A DNA stretch of 64,000 bases from Setoptus koraiensis (taxonomy: Eukaryota; Arthropoda): NCBI GenBank assembly GCA_048013815.1, contig CM106585.1, forward strand, positions 8,122,001 through 8,186,000. The letters are read 5' to 3'. The notes below the pieces were generated by a model. The model was not told the origin of the DNA and made no database searches. It worked only from the letters and a program-made list of their open reading frames with translations. Shown here piece after piece: positions 1 through 12,299 of this stretch (positions are counted from its first letter, which is position 1; each line of letters starts with the position of its first letter). A program made the position numbers and the translations under genes.

Positions 1-964
1 GACGAGCGGACATCTCTAGTGTGTCGAATGACAAGGTTAAATAGTTAACAATGATATTTTTGGGTTTGATGAAACAAACATCGTAGCGATAATTCAATTG
101 TTTTGGTTGTAAACTTCTAACGGGGCCATTTCGGGATTGTTCGCCACCAAAGCTTTGCAGGCAACCTGTAGGGGCACTATAAGGGTCGCCTTGCTCCAAT
201 TGTGTTACTCTCAATGACCAGTATCTTGAATACTCGAGCGCCGAAGTCTTTATTGATAAAATCAAATTTTTCTCCTTGAAATCTAAGTAGAGGTGTTGAT
301 TAGTGTTATTGCCGCATAATTTGGGTGAAAGCGGTTCATTTAGATCATTATAGACTCTAAAATGATCATGAAGGCATTCACCCATAACTGTTGGTTTGTA
401 CAATTCAAGTTTGTCAAATTCAATTAGTAGTTGATTCACGCTTGGGCTGGACCTTTCAATGACTATTTCACAAATGGTCACCTTCTTCACTGGCTTGGGA
501 TAAGCATCATTTTGGAGATAGATTGTTGCGCCTAGAGATCCTTGTTCTTTCGAAATGATACTACCACATGTTGTTTGTTTTACACAACAGACCAAGCTGT
601 CGTTGGAGGGTAGTGAACGTCTGGCCGGGTCCGGAAAATGAGATTCGCCGCAAAATCCTTCAATATATCCATTGTTTTTGATACACGCTTTGCCAGTAGA
701 GCAAACACCCAATCTTGATGAAATATAACTTGTGCAGACAGATTTTGGAAGGGCGATCTTGTTAAATTGGCTTGATTGTTTGTCGGTGAAATGAAGTATT
801 TGTTGTTGTTGTTGGTGGTTGTTGATAGTTACTAGATTGTCACTACAGTCGCCGGAGTTGTTCAACGCGGTGAATACAATAACCAATAAGATGATAATAT
901 TGTTAAAACGATATCTAGATGAAAGACATGAATTCTTGAGCATATCTCCCCTCATTTTTTCCAT
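1..964 (-). CDS. Secreted CUB-domain protein, 5' part (cut by window edge)
   Basis: An open frame of about 321 codons runs from an ATG at 964 (a second in-frame ATG at 955 has a better -3 A) off the left edge; an in-frame stop lies upstream at 1109-1111. The N-terminus has a hydrophobic signal-peptide-like core (NIIILLVIVFTAL). A Cys-rich stretch follows (GVCSTGKACI, then SLVCCVKQTTCG), and then a CUB domain recognisable by LCGNNTNQHLYLDF and YWSLRVTQLE. The next module opens with APTGCLQSF. This order of Cys-rich start, VCC...TCG, CUB, then a second beta-rich module beginning APTGCLQ is typical of a large arthropod family of secreted CUB proteins of mostly unknown function. The protein is probably extracellular. 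Its 3' exons lie outside the window, so total length and any membrane anchor are unknown. No frame break is visible. Confidence 0.8.
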   Translation of the reverse strand, partial: MEKMRGDMLKNSCLSSRYRFNNIIILLVIVFTALNNSGDCSDNLVTINNHQQQQQILHFTDKQSSQFNKIALPKSVCTSYISSRLGVCSTGKACIKNNGYIEGFCGESHFPDPARRSLPSNDSLVCCVKQTTCGSIISKEQGSLGATIYLQNDAYPKPVKKVTICEIVIERSSPSVNQLLIEFDKLELYKPTVMGECLHDHFRVYNDLNEPLSPKLCGNNTNQHLYLDFKEKNLILSIKTSALEYSRYWSLRVTQLEQGDPYSAPTGCLQSFGGEQSRNGPVRSLQPKQLNYRYDVCFIKPKNIIVNYLTLSFDTLEMSAR

Positions 965-3070
965 ATGTATTGAGACTACTGCTGATTGTGCCGTTAATAT
1001 TGCCTGTATTACTCCATTCTCGATTACGCTGTTATGGCTAATTAACTGTCTTTCTTTCTCTCTCTCCCTCTCTCTATCTCTTTCCGATCGATATTTACTC
1101 CAATTATTTCAATTAGGCATTTCTAAATGCCAAAGAAAGAGTAACCCTCTAGTACTTTTTCTTTCATGGAGCTGATAATGTCCAAAAATAGACAAGCAGT
1201 TGGACAAACTTGATGAGCGTATCGTGTTGCCATTTGAAAAGTGAGTCAATCGACAATTAGCGTTTGTCATTATGAGTTTTTCAGCTGTCATCAATGATTC
1301 CTAATTATCTTCGCAAACAATGATGAGACATTCGAAATAGACGATCCGAAGCTAGGCATTAATGAAATGGAAATAGTCTAAACTTAGGTCCACATCAACC
1401 ATAAATCATCTTTTGATCTATTGATAGATTTACTAGATTTGAGCATTCATGATCTAAAATGCAAACATAGGAAGAAAATTAAAAATTTCAAAACAAAAAC
1501 TGACATTTATATGTCTATATGTTTTGATGACACCTAACATATCATATTAAGCACACATCATACAACCATTACGAGAATACATCAATTTTTATTTTTGATT
1601 CTCATCATGGATCCATGAACTTTAATAACCATGTACGAATATTAGATTGTCTGATGCAAGATGAGCAGGCATTGTTCTGCTAATACAACTACAGTAGTAT
1701 GTTTTTTTCATAGTATATTAGTCGCCTTGAAACTCTGCATCTTCCAGTGAAATTCTCGCTCAATCGTTTCACGTGTAGTTTTTGATCCGATTATTTTCAT
1801 ATGTTACAGCTAAAACTACAAAAACTTCATCTATAAAAACTTCAGAAAAGTGCGCGAAAGTCATCCCTGGGAGATTTTTCCTTGGATTCCCTGTTGTGCT
1901 ATATATAACTCTGTTTACGCTATGCCCATATGTATGAATATTTTCTGAGAACTCCAACTAAATCGAACTGAGTAACTGTAGAACTTTATACTAATATTAA
2001 AGAGTAGCCATTACAGACAGAGAATAGTTGCATCAGAAAAGTTGTCCCTTCAGGATCTAATTAGCTCAAACTGAGAAAAAATAAAATGAATGTCAAGTTT
2101 TTGAAGTCGACTAACACGTTGTTCATGTTGATTTCTTTCTCGTGTTGTGCTTCCTCTTTCGGTAGTAGTTCTACTCCAATTTAGACGGGCCGCAAGGAAA
2201 CTTTCTATTAATAGATTGCATATCTTGCTCTAATAGATGAAATGTATAACCTTTATGAACAAAGATGAGAAACAATTAGTCTATCAAAATATTTTTTTAC
2301 GATCAGCGTGTCTTGTGCTCTATGAACCCAATTAGAAGAAGCAGATATAGCTCGCCGATATTCTTCACGGTTGGATGCTCTTTTTTTCTCAACTTTTCGT
2401 TGTTATCCTTCAAGTCCCATATTTCCTCGCACCTGCTTATACTGATGTTTTTATTCAATGACAAGCCAGCATCCGATGATCTATAATAAAGACTTTTTGT
2501 TAGATAACTCCCCCGGCTCATCTAGACTGTTTTCAGCAAAGAATCCTGGGCTGTGGATCGAAAAGGTGTTGAATACACAAAGCATGGTTGCAATAAATGG
2601 GAGGCAACATAGTGCAATCATTTGCTCACAATCTTGATAGTCTCTTTAAAAAATATTGAGGGTAGCAAGTAACTCGAAGAGCCGTCTGCTTTAGTGTGAC
2701 AGATTTATACAAGTTATTTTTTGTGTTATAGCGACTGACGATGCAAAAAAAACACCTTCAACGTAAATAGGAAAAAGACCACCGATCCACATCTAACTTT
2801 GTGACAGTTAGGAATCTCGATCATTTTGCTGTTTATGCTCTTTGATAAATTAATTTTCAGACAAGGAATGTCAGTCTTGTGTGTCACAACTATGACACTT
2901 GCTAGTAGGTTTTATTGAAAGTCGTCATCAGATTACACGTACTATACAATCACAAACGGCTCGCATCGATAACGTCCTAATAGATTCAGGGAGAAACAAG
3001 TAATAGTCTAATATCAGCAATGGATTCTAGTAAAGAGTAGATGATGGGTCGATGAATTTCTGATATTTAC
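965..3070. other. Intergenic: CT-rich microsatellite, no gene recognised
   Basis: Between the CUB gene and the FCHO gene, both on the minus strand. A pyrimidine-rich CT tract lies at about 1048-1084 in the 5' leader of the CUB gene. A minus-strand AATAAA-type signal (TTTATT on the plus strand, near 2910) could serve FCHO. Only short open frames without recognisable domains are present. Confidence 0.5.
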
Positions 3071-4660
3071 TTATTTCATAGTAGCAATGCTCTTACCTGA
3101 TCTTATTTCGCGTTTCAATAGTGTCATTTTGTAGCCTGTGGAATCAACACTGAAGCCAACTTTTGAAAGAGTAGAATCTGCGACTAAAAATTTGACATCG
3201 ATAGGACTTGGATATGGCACTGAGTTCTTCGAGGAGATATTTTGACTTCCAAGGCACTTGTGAGAAAATTTGGCAAATAATGAACCAAAACCTTCTGTGT
3301 TCTGATAACATTCTAACGAGTCAAATTTCCAAGTCAGTTGATTAATACAATTATTCCAATGAGCCTGAGGTTTAGTTATAACATTTTCTCCTAACTTGAG
3401 GCTTATGACTGGACTCGGTCTCGCAAAGTTATGGCTAGATTGGTAGGCGGAGGAAAGAGTGCCATCTTTATCGGTAGAATTTCTTTCGTTCATATTCTTG
3501 GTATCATTGCTATTATTATTCTTGCATTTGAGCGGAGAGTTGTTATCACCATTTGAATGTCTAGTACTGGATAATAAATCATTTAAATTCACAGAGATCG
3601 CAATCTCTCTCAGTCGATCAAGAGGTATACCACTATCATCAGAGTGTTTGAGATCGATACGTAACTTAATTATCTCCGGTTCAAATTTCCAATAAGCACA
3701 CACTTGAATAGGGCAGCAACTCATCAAAGTGATCGGGGCGATTTTGTATCGTAGCACGTCCACATTATAATAACTTGAAGTGGGAGATTGTTCGCTCATT
3801 TTCCTCAAATGTGCCATGAGGAGATCCGTATCAATTTCGAAAACTCTAGAGGTTAGATTATTCTGATTGAATTTAGATTGAGTGCTCTCATTGTGTATCA
3901 ATCGACTTGCATAGTATTTTGTTATGTTCTCAGCTGAGTTTAAACGAAACCTCAGAGGTAGTGCTGGTCTGCCATAAGCCCCTTTAGCAAACGCATTGGG
4001 AAAGGCGAGTTTCAAGTTTCCCATAGATCTCTCAGTGAATTCCGGTACAAAATCCGGATCATACTCTTCTTGGTTTTCTGTGCCAAGATTGAGGCTTTGA
4101 GTATCAGTTGATGGAACACAGTAACTGTTCGATGTCGAAGTTATTGCCTTTGAGTCTCCTTGCGTTGATGATGTAGCATTTTGTAGCATCAGTGGGCACT
4201 CGTTGCTAATATTTTGGTCTCTACCTGTACTACTCCTTTTTTCGTGTCTTATTGTACCTTTTATTAGCAGCTCAATCGATTCTTGTATGGCTACGGCAAT
4301 CGGTATTGTATCACCATGATTGACAGCGGTTAGTGGAGATGATGTGCGTGAAGGTGATATGACATTGGAGAAAGCTGATCTGTTGTTAAATTCATTGACT
4401 AGACTTGAACAACTTGGACTTGAGTGTAGCCCATACATCGACGTAGATGATACAGAAGACAAAGAAGACTGTCTCCTCGATAATGACGGATGGGGTGTCG
4501 GACCCAACGGACGCCATGACTCTACAGACGCCTTGAGCTCTTGAATGGTAGCCGCAGCTGATCTAGAGTTATCTATACTAGATTTAGGTTTAATATTAAT
4601 CCTGATGCGACGGATAGGTTCATAGTCATCGGAGTCCGAATCTGAGCTTGAGCTGCTCAT
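3071..4660 (-). CDS. FCHO: FCHO-type endocytic adaptor, mu-homology domain, no F-BAR seen
   Basis: A single-exon frame of 529 residues from ATG 4660. The start MSSSSSDSDSDDYEP followed by RRIRINIKP matches the acidic SSSDSD/E...IKP block that lies between F-BAR and mu-homology domain in FCHO1/2. The rest is a mu-homology domain: PIAVAIQESIELLIKG opens it, with PTSSYYNVDVLRYKI and TGYKMTLLKREIRSGK near the end, where the family normally stops. Low-complexity inserts interrupt the domain. In the family, F-BAR binds membrane and the mu-homology domain recruits Eps15, intersectin, AP2 and Dab2-like cargo adaptors early in clathrin endocytosis. No F-BAR sequence lies upstream, and an in-frame stop comes shortly before the ATG with no good splice acceptor between. 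A GTAAGAG at the extreme 3' end could be a donor, but reading on to the stop already gives a family-like terminus. Confidence 0.82.
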   Translation of the reverse strand: MSSSSSDSDSDDYEPIRRIRINIKPKSSIDNSRSAAATIQELKASVESWRPLGPTPHPSLSRRQSSLSSVSSTSMYGLHSSPSCSSLVNEFNNRSAFSNVISPSRTSSPLTAVNHGDTIPIAVAIQESIELLIKGTIRHEKRSSTGRDQNISNECPLMLQNATSSTQGDSKAITSTSNSYCVPSTDTQSLNLGTENQEEYDPDFVPEFTERSMGNLKLAFPNAFAKGAYGRPALPLRFRLNSAENITKYYASRLIHNESTQSKFNQNNLTSRVFEIDTDLLMAHLRKMSEQSPTSSYYNVDVLRYKIAPITLMSCCPIQVCAYWKFEPEIIKLRIDLKHSDDSGIPLDRLREIAISVNLNDLLSSTRHSNGDNNSPLKCKNNNSNDTKNMNERNSTDKDGTLSSAYQSSHNFARPSPVISLKLGENVITKPQAHWNNCINQLTWKFDSLECYQNTEGFGSLFAKFSHKCLGSQNISSKNSVPYPSPIDVKFLVADSTLSKVGFSVDSTGYKMTLLKREIRSGKSIATMK

Positions 4661-6473
4661 TTTATTTTGAATGTCATTCCGGATTGAGATGATAATCAAT
4701 TTATTTCCTCGCGCCAATATATCGCCATCAGCTTATAATACAATAATGTTGATAGATAACCAATCGATAAATGTTACAGCTGTCCCCTAGAATTTTTCTG
4801 AATTGACACTCTAATAGATATAAATGTATAATGTTAACATGACAATATATACATATAAATATAGCTGTAATAAATCTGTATATTTAGCACGATCGAAAGA
4901 TACAAGATGTTTTAGCATAAGCCTGATATCATACCGCATGGGATCAAATTTTAAACGGTTATGAGAGAAATTGAGATGGGCGTGTATTTGATTGAATAAA
5001 ATAAATGAATACAAAATCTGTCGTATTATAGATCCGCTGTCGCTTGATTTTTAAATGTGATAATATTTTAATATATTAGTAGTTGCACAATAGTTGAGCC
5101 TTTGTTAGTGAAGAGCGCTGAAACCACCTTTGAGCTATTATCAGCATGCTTCTGTGTATCACACCGGGAAATATGATGATGATATAGAATGTTTAAAAAA
5201 TATCGTTATTGTTGACATTGATGGTCGTCGATTACATTTGATGTGTTTGTCGTTTCAGTCGCGCATCGTTTTGTGCTAGAGAGGAAGCGTCCTCCGTAAT
5301 CATACTAGATTACGATATCCATTTAAAATTATAAAATAAAATATAATAAATTGATGATGATATTGGTGATGAAATCAAGCGTTTGATATGGACTCCTAGG
5401 CTATCACAATGTGTATTATGCAATGTTGATACATCATCACACTGGTTACATTGTCCATCATCAGCCCACTGTTATGCACCTGTCATGTCCGCCCAGCGAT
5501 ACCCAACCGCACACACCCACTCTCACTCGTACCCAGAATGCGCACCATATGAGCGTATGCATGTGTAGCTGCGGAAATAATCTTCTCACTCTTGATTGAT
5601 GCGCAAGTTGAAAATAAATAGAACAATGAAAATGAACCTCTACATTAGGAAATCATAAAAGAATTAGAAAATAATAGAGTTGCAGAATCTATTAATTAGT
5701 ATAAGAGAAAAATAATTGGTCGTTTTGCTGCCCATTGGCGAAATTATTTTATAAAATCGTACCCGACCAACTCTGCTGCTCGGCACGACACACCTAATCA
5801 GATGATCTAGTGATACTGAGCATGCCCAATGCGCACTGCGCAACAGTGTTTCAAAATTGTGCCGTCATCCCGGGTTACCCGTACCGATACAGAAGAACTG
5901 GCTGTATTGGTAGAATTTACATGGGTCTTCTGGGTCCAAATCATCAGGTGCACTAGCCTGACAAGCACTGTTGACCCAGCTATGATGGAATAAATGAAGC
6001 AATAATAGGATAACAATGCTGCGAAATATCGAACGCTTGGGTCATGCTCTCAAGCAATTATTTATATTTTTTTGGGGGGAACTTGGCCTACTCCTCAGTG
6101 AGGCACATTTTGAGGCCTTGTGTTGTCCTCGGGTTTCTGGCCCTTTCTCTTTTGAAAAGAGCGGACCAGATTCCGTAGTCCAATGGACATGTGTCCGGAC
6201 TGTCGGTCAACCGTTTTGATGGGTGCAATTAGTTAATTTTTTTTTCACACCACCATCTCAGGGAGGCTTTTGCTCTATGCGCTGAGGCCGAGTCTTGATG
6301 AAAAATATAGTCATTGTTGGGGTATATGGAGGGCAACTCTATCTATCAGTATCTATTTGTTTCCAATAAAACAATACCAAATGGATGATAGAATTGCCAA
6401 GCCAAGAATGCACATACACACTTGTGACATGAGCTGCTTCATACTCGAATCTTGCATCCCTATAACGACAAAT
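4661..6473. other. Intergenic, AT-rich, upstream of FCHO
   Basis: No convincing gene. On the minus strand just upstream of FCHO there is a TATTATAA-like element near 4730 and an E-box CAGCTG near 4778, possible promoter parts but unproven. Short open frames in the stretch lack recognisable domains and look like chance. No F-BAR coding sequence was found here on either strand. Confidence 0.4.
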
Positions 6474-6890
6474 TCAAATCAATGACTTGATTGTATTGGT
6501 GATATAAGCTTCTTCATGCTTTGATACAAATTTCATCCGTTTTATAATTATAGGCGAATTCTTCCAGACACTAGTACCGCGGTGGACATGCTGATGATCT
6601 TGTTTAATTTTGATTAAACATTCGCTAAATTCTCTAGTGTCTATACCCAATATATGACAACTATCCTTTATGCTTATTCCGAATGCAAACTTCTTTGCTA
6701 TCAAATATATACAACAGGCCACAATAGTTGTCTTTTGTGCTGGCTTGAACTTTCAGTGGATCTCATCATTCTAGCATCTATCAATTGCAATATCTGGGCG
6801 CGTGTCTTGACATCCTTAATTAATAATTTGTCTAAGCCAACTTCAGTCTCTTGTGTTAATTCGGCCAATGTGACCTGTTGTTTTTGAAAA
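6474..6890 (-). pseudogene. ORC6-like (TFIIB/cyclin-fold) fragment, broken
   Basis: The minus strand reads QQVTLAELTQETEVGLDKLL and on to ILQLIDARMMRSTES, then changes frame by one step near 6747 and continues as KTTIVACCIYLIAKKF, HILGIDTREFSECLIKI and EEAYITNTIKSLI before a stop. Spacing and pattern (GL...L.....LL.L, then V.C..LIA, then L.GI....F..CL, then EA....IKS) fit the first cyclin-fold repeat of ORC6, the origin recognition subunit related to TFIIB. TFIIB itself is the alternative. There is no start codon at the N-terminal edge; the AG at CAAAAACAACAG near 6875 could be an old splice acceptor. The frame change and the missing second repeat suggest a decayed copy. If this is a live gene, the break would have to be a sequencing error or an unusual splice. 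Confidence 0.42.
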
Positions 6891-6898
6891 TATCAATA

Positions 6899-7783
6899 GT
6901 TTATTGATTCTACTGTGCCAAGTAGAGATGTTTTCTACGGAGATCTAGATGATCGTATGTATAATGTAAACAATTTCTGCCTAATGAGAAATGAAGCAAA
7001 TAGAAACTATGGTAGGTGGATACGCGGTAAAGTTGAGATGGCAGTGGAAATACAGTTAGACGCACGAGCGTTGGCCACCTGATGTGATGATGATTCCTTA
7101 GAAGAATCATCGAAGGCAATATCATTAGTATTCGATCAATGTATTGATACAATCAAAGAGCCCAGATTAGAAGGCGTGGTGTATAAAGTCCGATCTATAG
7201 ATTGTGGATTTGTTTGTCTACGCATTCAATTAACTATGCGGTCTCTAGAAGATGCCTTGAGAAAAGTTGGAAGTTTATCCATGAGGTGTTCATTATTTGT
7301 CATACATCCAACAGGTATTTGTGTTAATGATTTTAAAGATAGAGTATGGACATCTACAGCCTCAGGTACAGTGGACCAGCGGATGAACGACCGACGTTTG
7401 AAAATTGTTGTACATCATGATGAGAGAGGATGAAGAGAGGAGAACTTATTTGTTTTACAACTATGTTAATCCATTACTTACCGAAAGTGTTGTAATAAAT
7501 CTATTCTGCTTAGAATCGTCGAGCATCCGCAAGTCAAAAACAGGTCGATCAAACAAGAAATTCGAAAGTTTATCCTCGGAACTCATTAAATCAGGCTCAG
7601 CAAGTCGCTAATAGCGACAGGTTATTGTGAAGCGACTAAGACATTATCCAGGATCTTTATTGACGAAGAATCACTAAATACAACTGAACCCAGAAAAATT
7701 GTTCCTATCGGTCTGCATTTAAGTACTAACTTCAGGGGGCTCTACAGAAGGGGGGAATCCTCGGCAGGTTTGGTAATTTTTTA
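6899..7783 (+). pseudogene. Tudor-domain protein fragment, broken
   Basis: One plus frame runs from 6899 with RDVFYGDLDDRMYNVNNF and YGRWIRGKVE. It meets an in-frame TGA near 7080 and continues in the same frame with GVVYKVRSIDCGFVCLRI, LEDALRKVGSLSMRCSLFVI and HPTG before stopping at 7437. The pattern W.RGKV ... VYKVRSIDCG ... L..L ... MRCSL..IHPTG is that of an extended Tudor domain (methyl-arginine readers of piRNA-type granules). Coding-like sequence then resumes in other frames (to about 7611, with VVINLFCLESSS; to about 7783, with RKIVPIGLHLSTNF). At least two frame changes plus one stop make a pseudogene the simplest reading. A spliced gene is possible, but no good intron fits the TGA. 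An AG at AATATCAATAG just before 6899 could be an old acceptor. Confidence 0.42.
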
Positions 7784-10700
7784 GCGCTCAATTTTAATTA
7801 TTAGCGACAGCTATCTGGGCTACGCATAGTCCGCTCCAACATCCGAATTGTTCTTTTGCTACAATTCAAAACAATTTATCTGGACTTCTTTTGTATTTCT
7901 ATCTCGAGTTAAGTTGGAAGTTGATGCGGTTGAATGCATCATAAATGTTCATTAGTATGTTGTCACGACTTTTGAGAAGAAGAACAAACTATAGCAGCAA
8001 ACAGGTTCAATAGCAACAAGTAGCTTGTGAGATGATTACATTCTTTATATTTCTCATGTATGTCTCACCTCACATCATCACAACGCAACACTAATGCTAC
8101 TGTGATTAGTACTAGAACGAAATCACGCAACTTGTGACCATAATTTTTATTGTTGTTGCCCATAACTATGAATAGCCATAATTAGCTCTCAAGGGACAAG
8201 ACTATCTGTTTAAAGTGCAAGGCTCGAATGTCACATCTACTTCTACTCATTCTATCTGGGCTAATCTTTAATCTCTTTCTAGCCTCAGGTTCAGAAAGTA
8301 GATATTCAATGTAGCTGCGCTCCACAAAAAGACTAATCATCGTCTAGCTAGTTCGCATGGTTTTGTTGTTGATTAGGTCCACAAATGTAGATCTCTATCA
8401 TGTGAAGTGTGAATTAATCACATCTTAAGCGTCAGTGTCGATGTGCCTTGAGAGCACAAACGCCTCTACAATTACATGTAGTAGATGCATATAGTTGCGA
8501 CTGACCAGAGAATACATTTTACCATCATACAATTAAATGATTATATATAATAATTGTGGTAATTTGACAGGATAGAATTTTGATTATATGAGTGGTTGGG
8601 CAACATAGAGAGACAACCGAAGCAATTGTAGACTCTTTGTTCATATTCGTGATGCTACAAATTCAATTAGCAAGCGCAAGACTTGTCTTTTAACTTTATC
8701 ACACGATAAAGGGTATGAGAGTGTTGAATCAAGAAATATATCACTCCATATTTATTGCATGCACACATTTACTAACCGCATTTACATCTTTGTATGGCCG
8801 ACCATAAGGAATTCGAGATGCGCCATTCAGATGTCCATCTGAAAGAAAAAGGCGCTCTTTGTGCCTTTATAATCATTGCCTTCATTCAACATTTTTGTTC
8901 AAGCTGGCATGATGAAAATAATGATGATGGTATTGGTGATTATGGTGATTGAATTCAGTGACCTGATGAGCAGCATTATTCGAGCGAAACTTCGGGAATA
9001 TTTTATCTCTTGGCTTTGATCTTTCTTTAATGATCTAATGTACACAGAATTGTTGCGCATAGACGTGGAGCAGCAATGTTCAACCGCATTGTTGATTATG
9101 AGGGCCCGTCGTCTTTAATCGTACAAGTAACGCCAAATCAACGAATACATTACAGGTAGAGGAGAGAGAGAGAGAGACGAATTAGATAATAGTAATAAAT
9201 TCTCGTCTCTTTCATATTTAGCTGGACTCTGAAGTTAGGCCAAGTCCGACGCACACACACACGAAGGTTGGAACAACCGAGCGCGAGAAGCTCAAATTAT
9301 TGATTCACTAAACTTCTCCATCATCTTCGAGTTTATTCTGTGAAAAGACTCAAAGGCAACGCAAAAGATCAATCAGTGTAGACAGACGTAAGAGGAATAT
9401 ATCAATGTATTCATGTTGCTCAGACTTGGCTAGTGAGCCTGGTGTATAATTAAGTGTGATTTGTGTAGAGTTGTCTGCCATCATTGGCCTCGCCGTTGAT
9501 GAGGCAAGCAAAGAGATGTCTGGCGAGAAAAATATTGTCGAGTTATAAATAAGCAACATGCTTATGTATCAGACTATTGGTGATGCTCCATTATTTAGTG
9601 TGTTGTTGCATATTATGCAATGAATTGAATATCATTATTATAATTTAATTTTAGATGAAGCATAACTCGAACAACAACATTTCTATTGTTTTATCGCCAT
9701 ATAGTCATGTCGTACAAATCACCAGTGAGCATCAGTGAGCATCAGTGATAGTGGCAGTTGTCGATAATTGCCAGTCATTATTTCTGCTACTAGCATCGTC
9801 GACTCGACATCGTCGTGATGGCCAATCAGTTAACAAGCTAGTTGGCTTGCCATATTATCTAGACCATGACTGCGGTAGACATAGATGGTATAATGATGAT
9901 GATGACGATTCATGCCAATCCAGCTATTTAAAACAATAATAACGATGATAATAATCATGTCACAACATAAATGGAGAAAACGAACAAAAAAGAGATGCAA
10001 AAGGTTAACCACGCGATGTGAGTGAACGTTTGTCGTCCCTCTAGTTAGCCATGAATATCTTTATTAGTTTTGTTAATTATCTACCACTACTCTCACATGG
10101 CACACATCCCGCATATTGTTCGTGTTTGTTTAATTGGCTGGCCAGGCTAAACAAATTAATCTAGTCATGTTAGCTACTATTATTTTCATTATTATGCTTT
10201 TCATAATTAGATTGGTCGCGACTAGTTTGCTTAGATCGACACACCATTGACATACATGCAAATTGCCTACAAAATGGAAGAGCTCAGGGAGAGCTCACTG
10301 ACTACTGAAACTGCCAGTAAAGTACGTCAATTGCGGGCTAATTTGTTGGCAAGCAATCAACTAGCCTGCTTGTGAAAATAACACACATACACACCAGAAT
10401 ACACTATTGGCGAGCAACCCTTTCGCATTCTTTATGACGCCATGATTCAGACTGACACAATTAAATATGGACTCTCGACATTTGTTATTATTGCCTACTT
10501 CCGATTAATGCAAACTAACCTCAATCTTGATCAGTATAATAAAAATTTGACAGCTATGTGCAAATTGCTTTTTTATATAATTCAATCGCACAGTTTAGGC
10601 GTCGTCTAATTCTCTTCATTAGCTTACACGCGGCTCTCACAAACAGATTAATGGTTGTTGGTTGCAATAATGATTGTTGCAATGCTGCAATATTGTTATT

Positions 10701-11429
10701 ACTGTGTGACTCTAGTTGTTGTAGTATTGCGATTTGCAACAAACACGCTAATACAAACACAAACAAATAGCGAAGGACGTTGTTCTGTTGTTTATTTCAA
10801 TCAATAGCCCGCAAGAGTATGCAAGAGTTATTACTTGTGTGTCCATAGTGCCTGCAAGTGTCACGGCAATGATTGCCTTATTTCCGGTACCATGAGCAAT
10901 AAGAATCATATCATAATGAAAAAGAAAAACAAAGAGAATCTCAGTAAGTGAAAAGTCGTGATTCGTCGGCAAAAAATTATTCATTCAACACAATTTGTTG
11001 GGTTCGTGTTATCAGTGTGGCACTACATGTGTATGTGAATGTATGCCTTGCAAGCAATTGTTGTTGCTGAATTCAAATTAGTTTAGCTCGGTGGCACCGT
11101 ACAACCGTAGAATAAACTCTAGGCCATGGATGACTACAAAATACTTGTATGAAGTCGCATAACGTGCTCATTGATTAGGTAACGTTAGCTAGGCGTGATA
11201 TTTTCCAGTCAAGCTGAATCTACTAATACAGCGGCGGTGGCAGCAGCAGCAGCTCTTGTGTAACGACGACAAGGCCCGCTGGTTGTTTGCAACAATAAGA
11301 TTATCATAATAACTTTTGCCTTTTTTATAACGCACGTCAAATATTAAAAATAATATCATGCTCTCTAACTAACTTCACTCTCTTATATATGCCACATGTA
11401 CCATTGCTATACGCTGGCTATTCATGACT

Positions 11430-11486
<57 letters not shown>

Positions 11487-12299
11487 TGGCATAAGCAAAC
11501 AGACGCTTACGCAACACGTCTGACAGGTTCAGACGAGAGAGCACTTGTTAGCCACTGCAATCTGGCGTTTGTGTGCTGCCAGCCGAGGCCAGCCCAACAA
11601 CAACAGAATCAATTATAAATTACTTTGAGAGGTGGCAACAAATATTTTTTGTTTTTGTTGCTGAATACTCTAACAGGCTGAATACTCTGACACAATACTC
11701 TCTGTACCTGTAACTAACTTGCTATTTTTGAGTGGCAAAGTTGAGCGGCGAACGCAACCCATGCATTCATGATTAATGATAATTAATGGGCCAATCTCAG
11801 TCTCGAATTGTCATCATCACATTGTTTGCATGTGTGTGTGTTCTTGCATAGGGATCACGACGCATCGCAATATTTACTCATGCATCATCCCTGTTGTTTT
11901 GGCTTGCATAGAGAGCCAAAACAGACTCTGTTCAACAGAGAGAGATAGCTTGTCCTCTGTGTCACGGCACCACGGTAGTAGTACACGGCTCGTAGTGGGC
12001 TACCTGGCTGACAGCCAGCCACCAAGGTGAGCCCATTAGCTTGTTGTTGTGGCTTGTCAATAACTGTGAGCAGCCGCAACAACAACAGCAACAGTCAAGC
12101 GAAACAAAGCAGTCAGCTGGTTGGGTGGCTACTAGTGTGTGTGTGTGTGTCGTGCATGGTCGTTAGTTTGGGTTTGTTTGTCATGATGATGATGATGACG
12201 CCGCTCGCTTGCCAGTGCCAGCCGCTAATCTAGCCGAGCACGAACACATTTGTGCAGGTTTGAATGTGGCGCGCCTATGATTCGCCTGTTGTATTGCGT
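7784..12299. other. Non-coding, AT-rich stretch with simple repeats
   Basis: No gene recognised. It holds a GA tract near 9160-9178, a small 12-bp direct repeat near 9722-9750 (AGTGAGCATC units), trinucleotide runs (GAT near 9893-9907, CAG near 11237-11252) and the long GT repeat listed separately. GC content rises towards its right end. Confidence 0.5.
11431..11485. repeat. (GT)n microsatellite, about 27 units
   Basis: About 55 bp of uninterrupted GT dinucleotide, the longest GT run in the window. Its purity suggests it is young and length-variable. Confidence 0.95.

Noticed and set aside
1109-1294. Minus-strand 61-codon frame just upstream of the CUB gene
   Set aside because: It ends at the in-frame stop preceding the CUB start and has no hydrophobic or domain content; most likely leader sequence.
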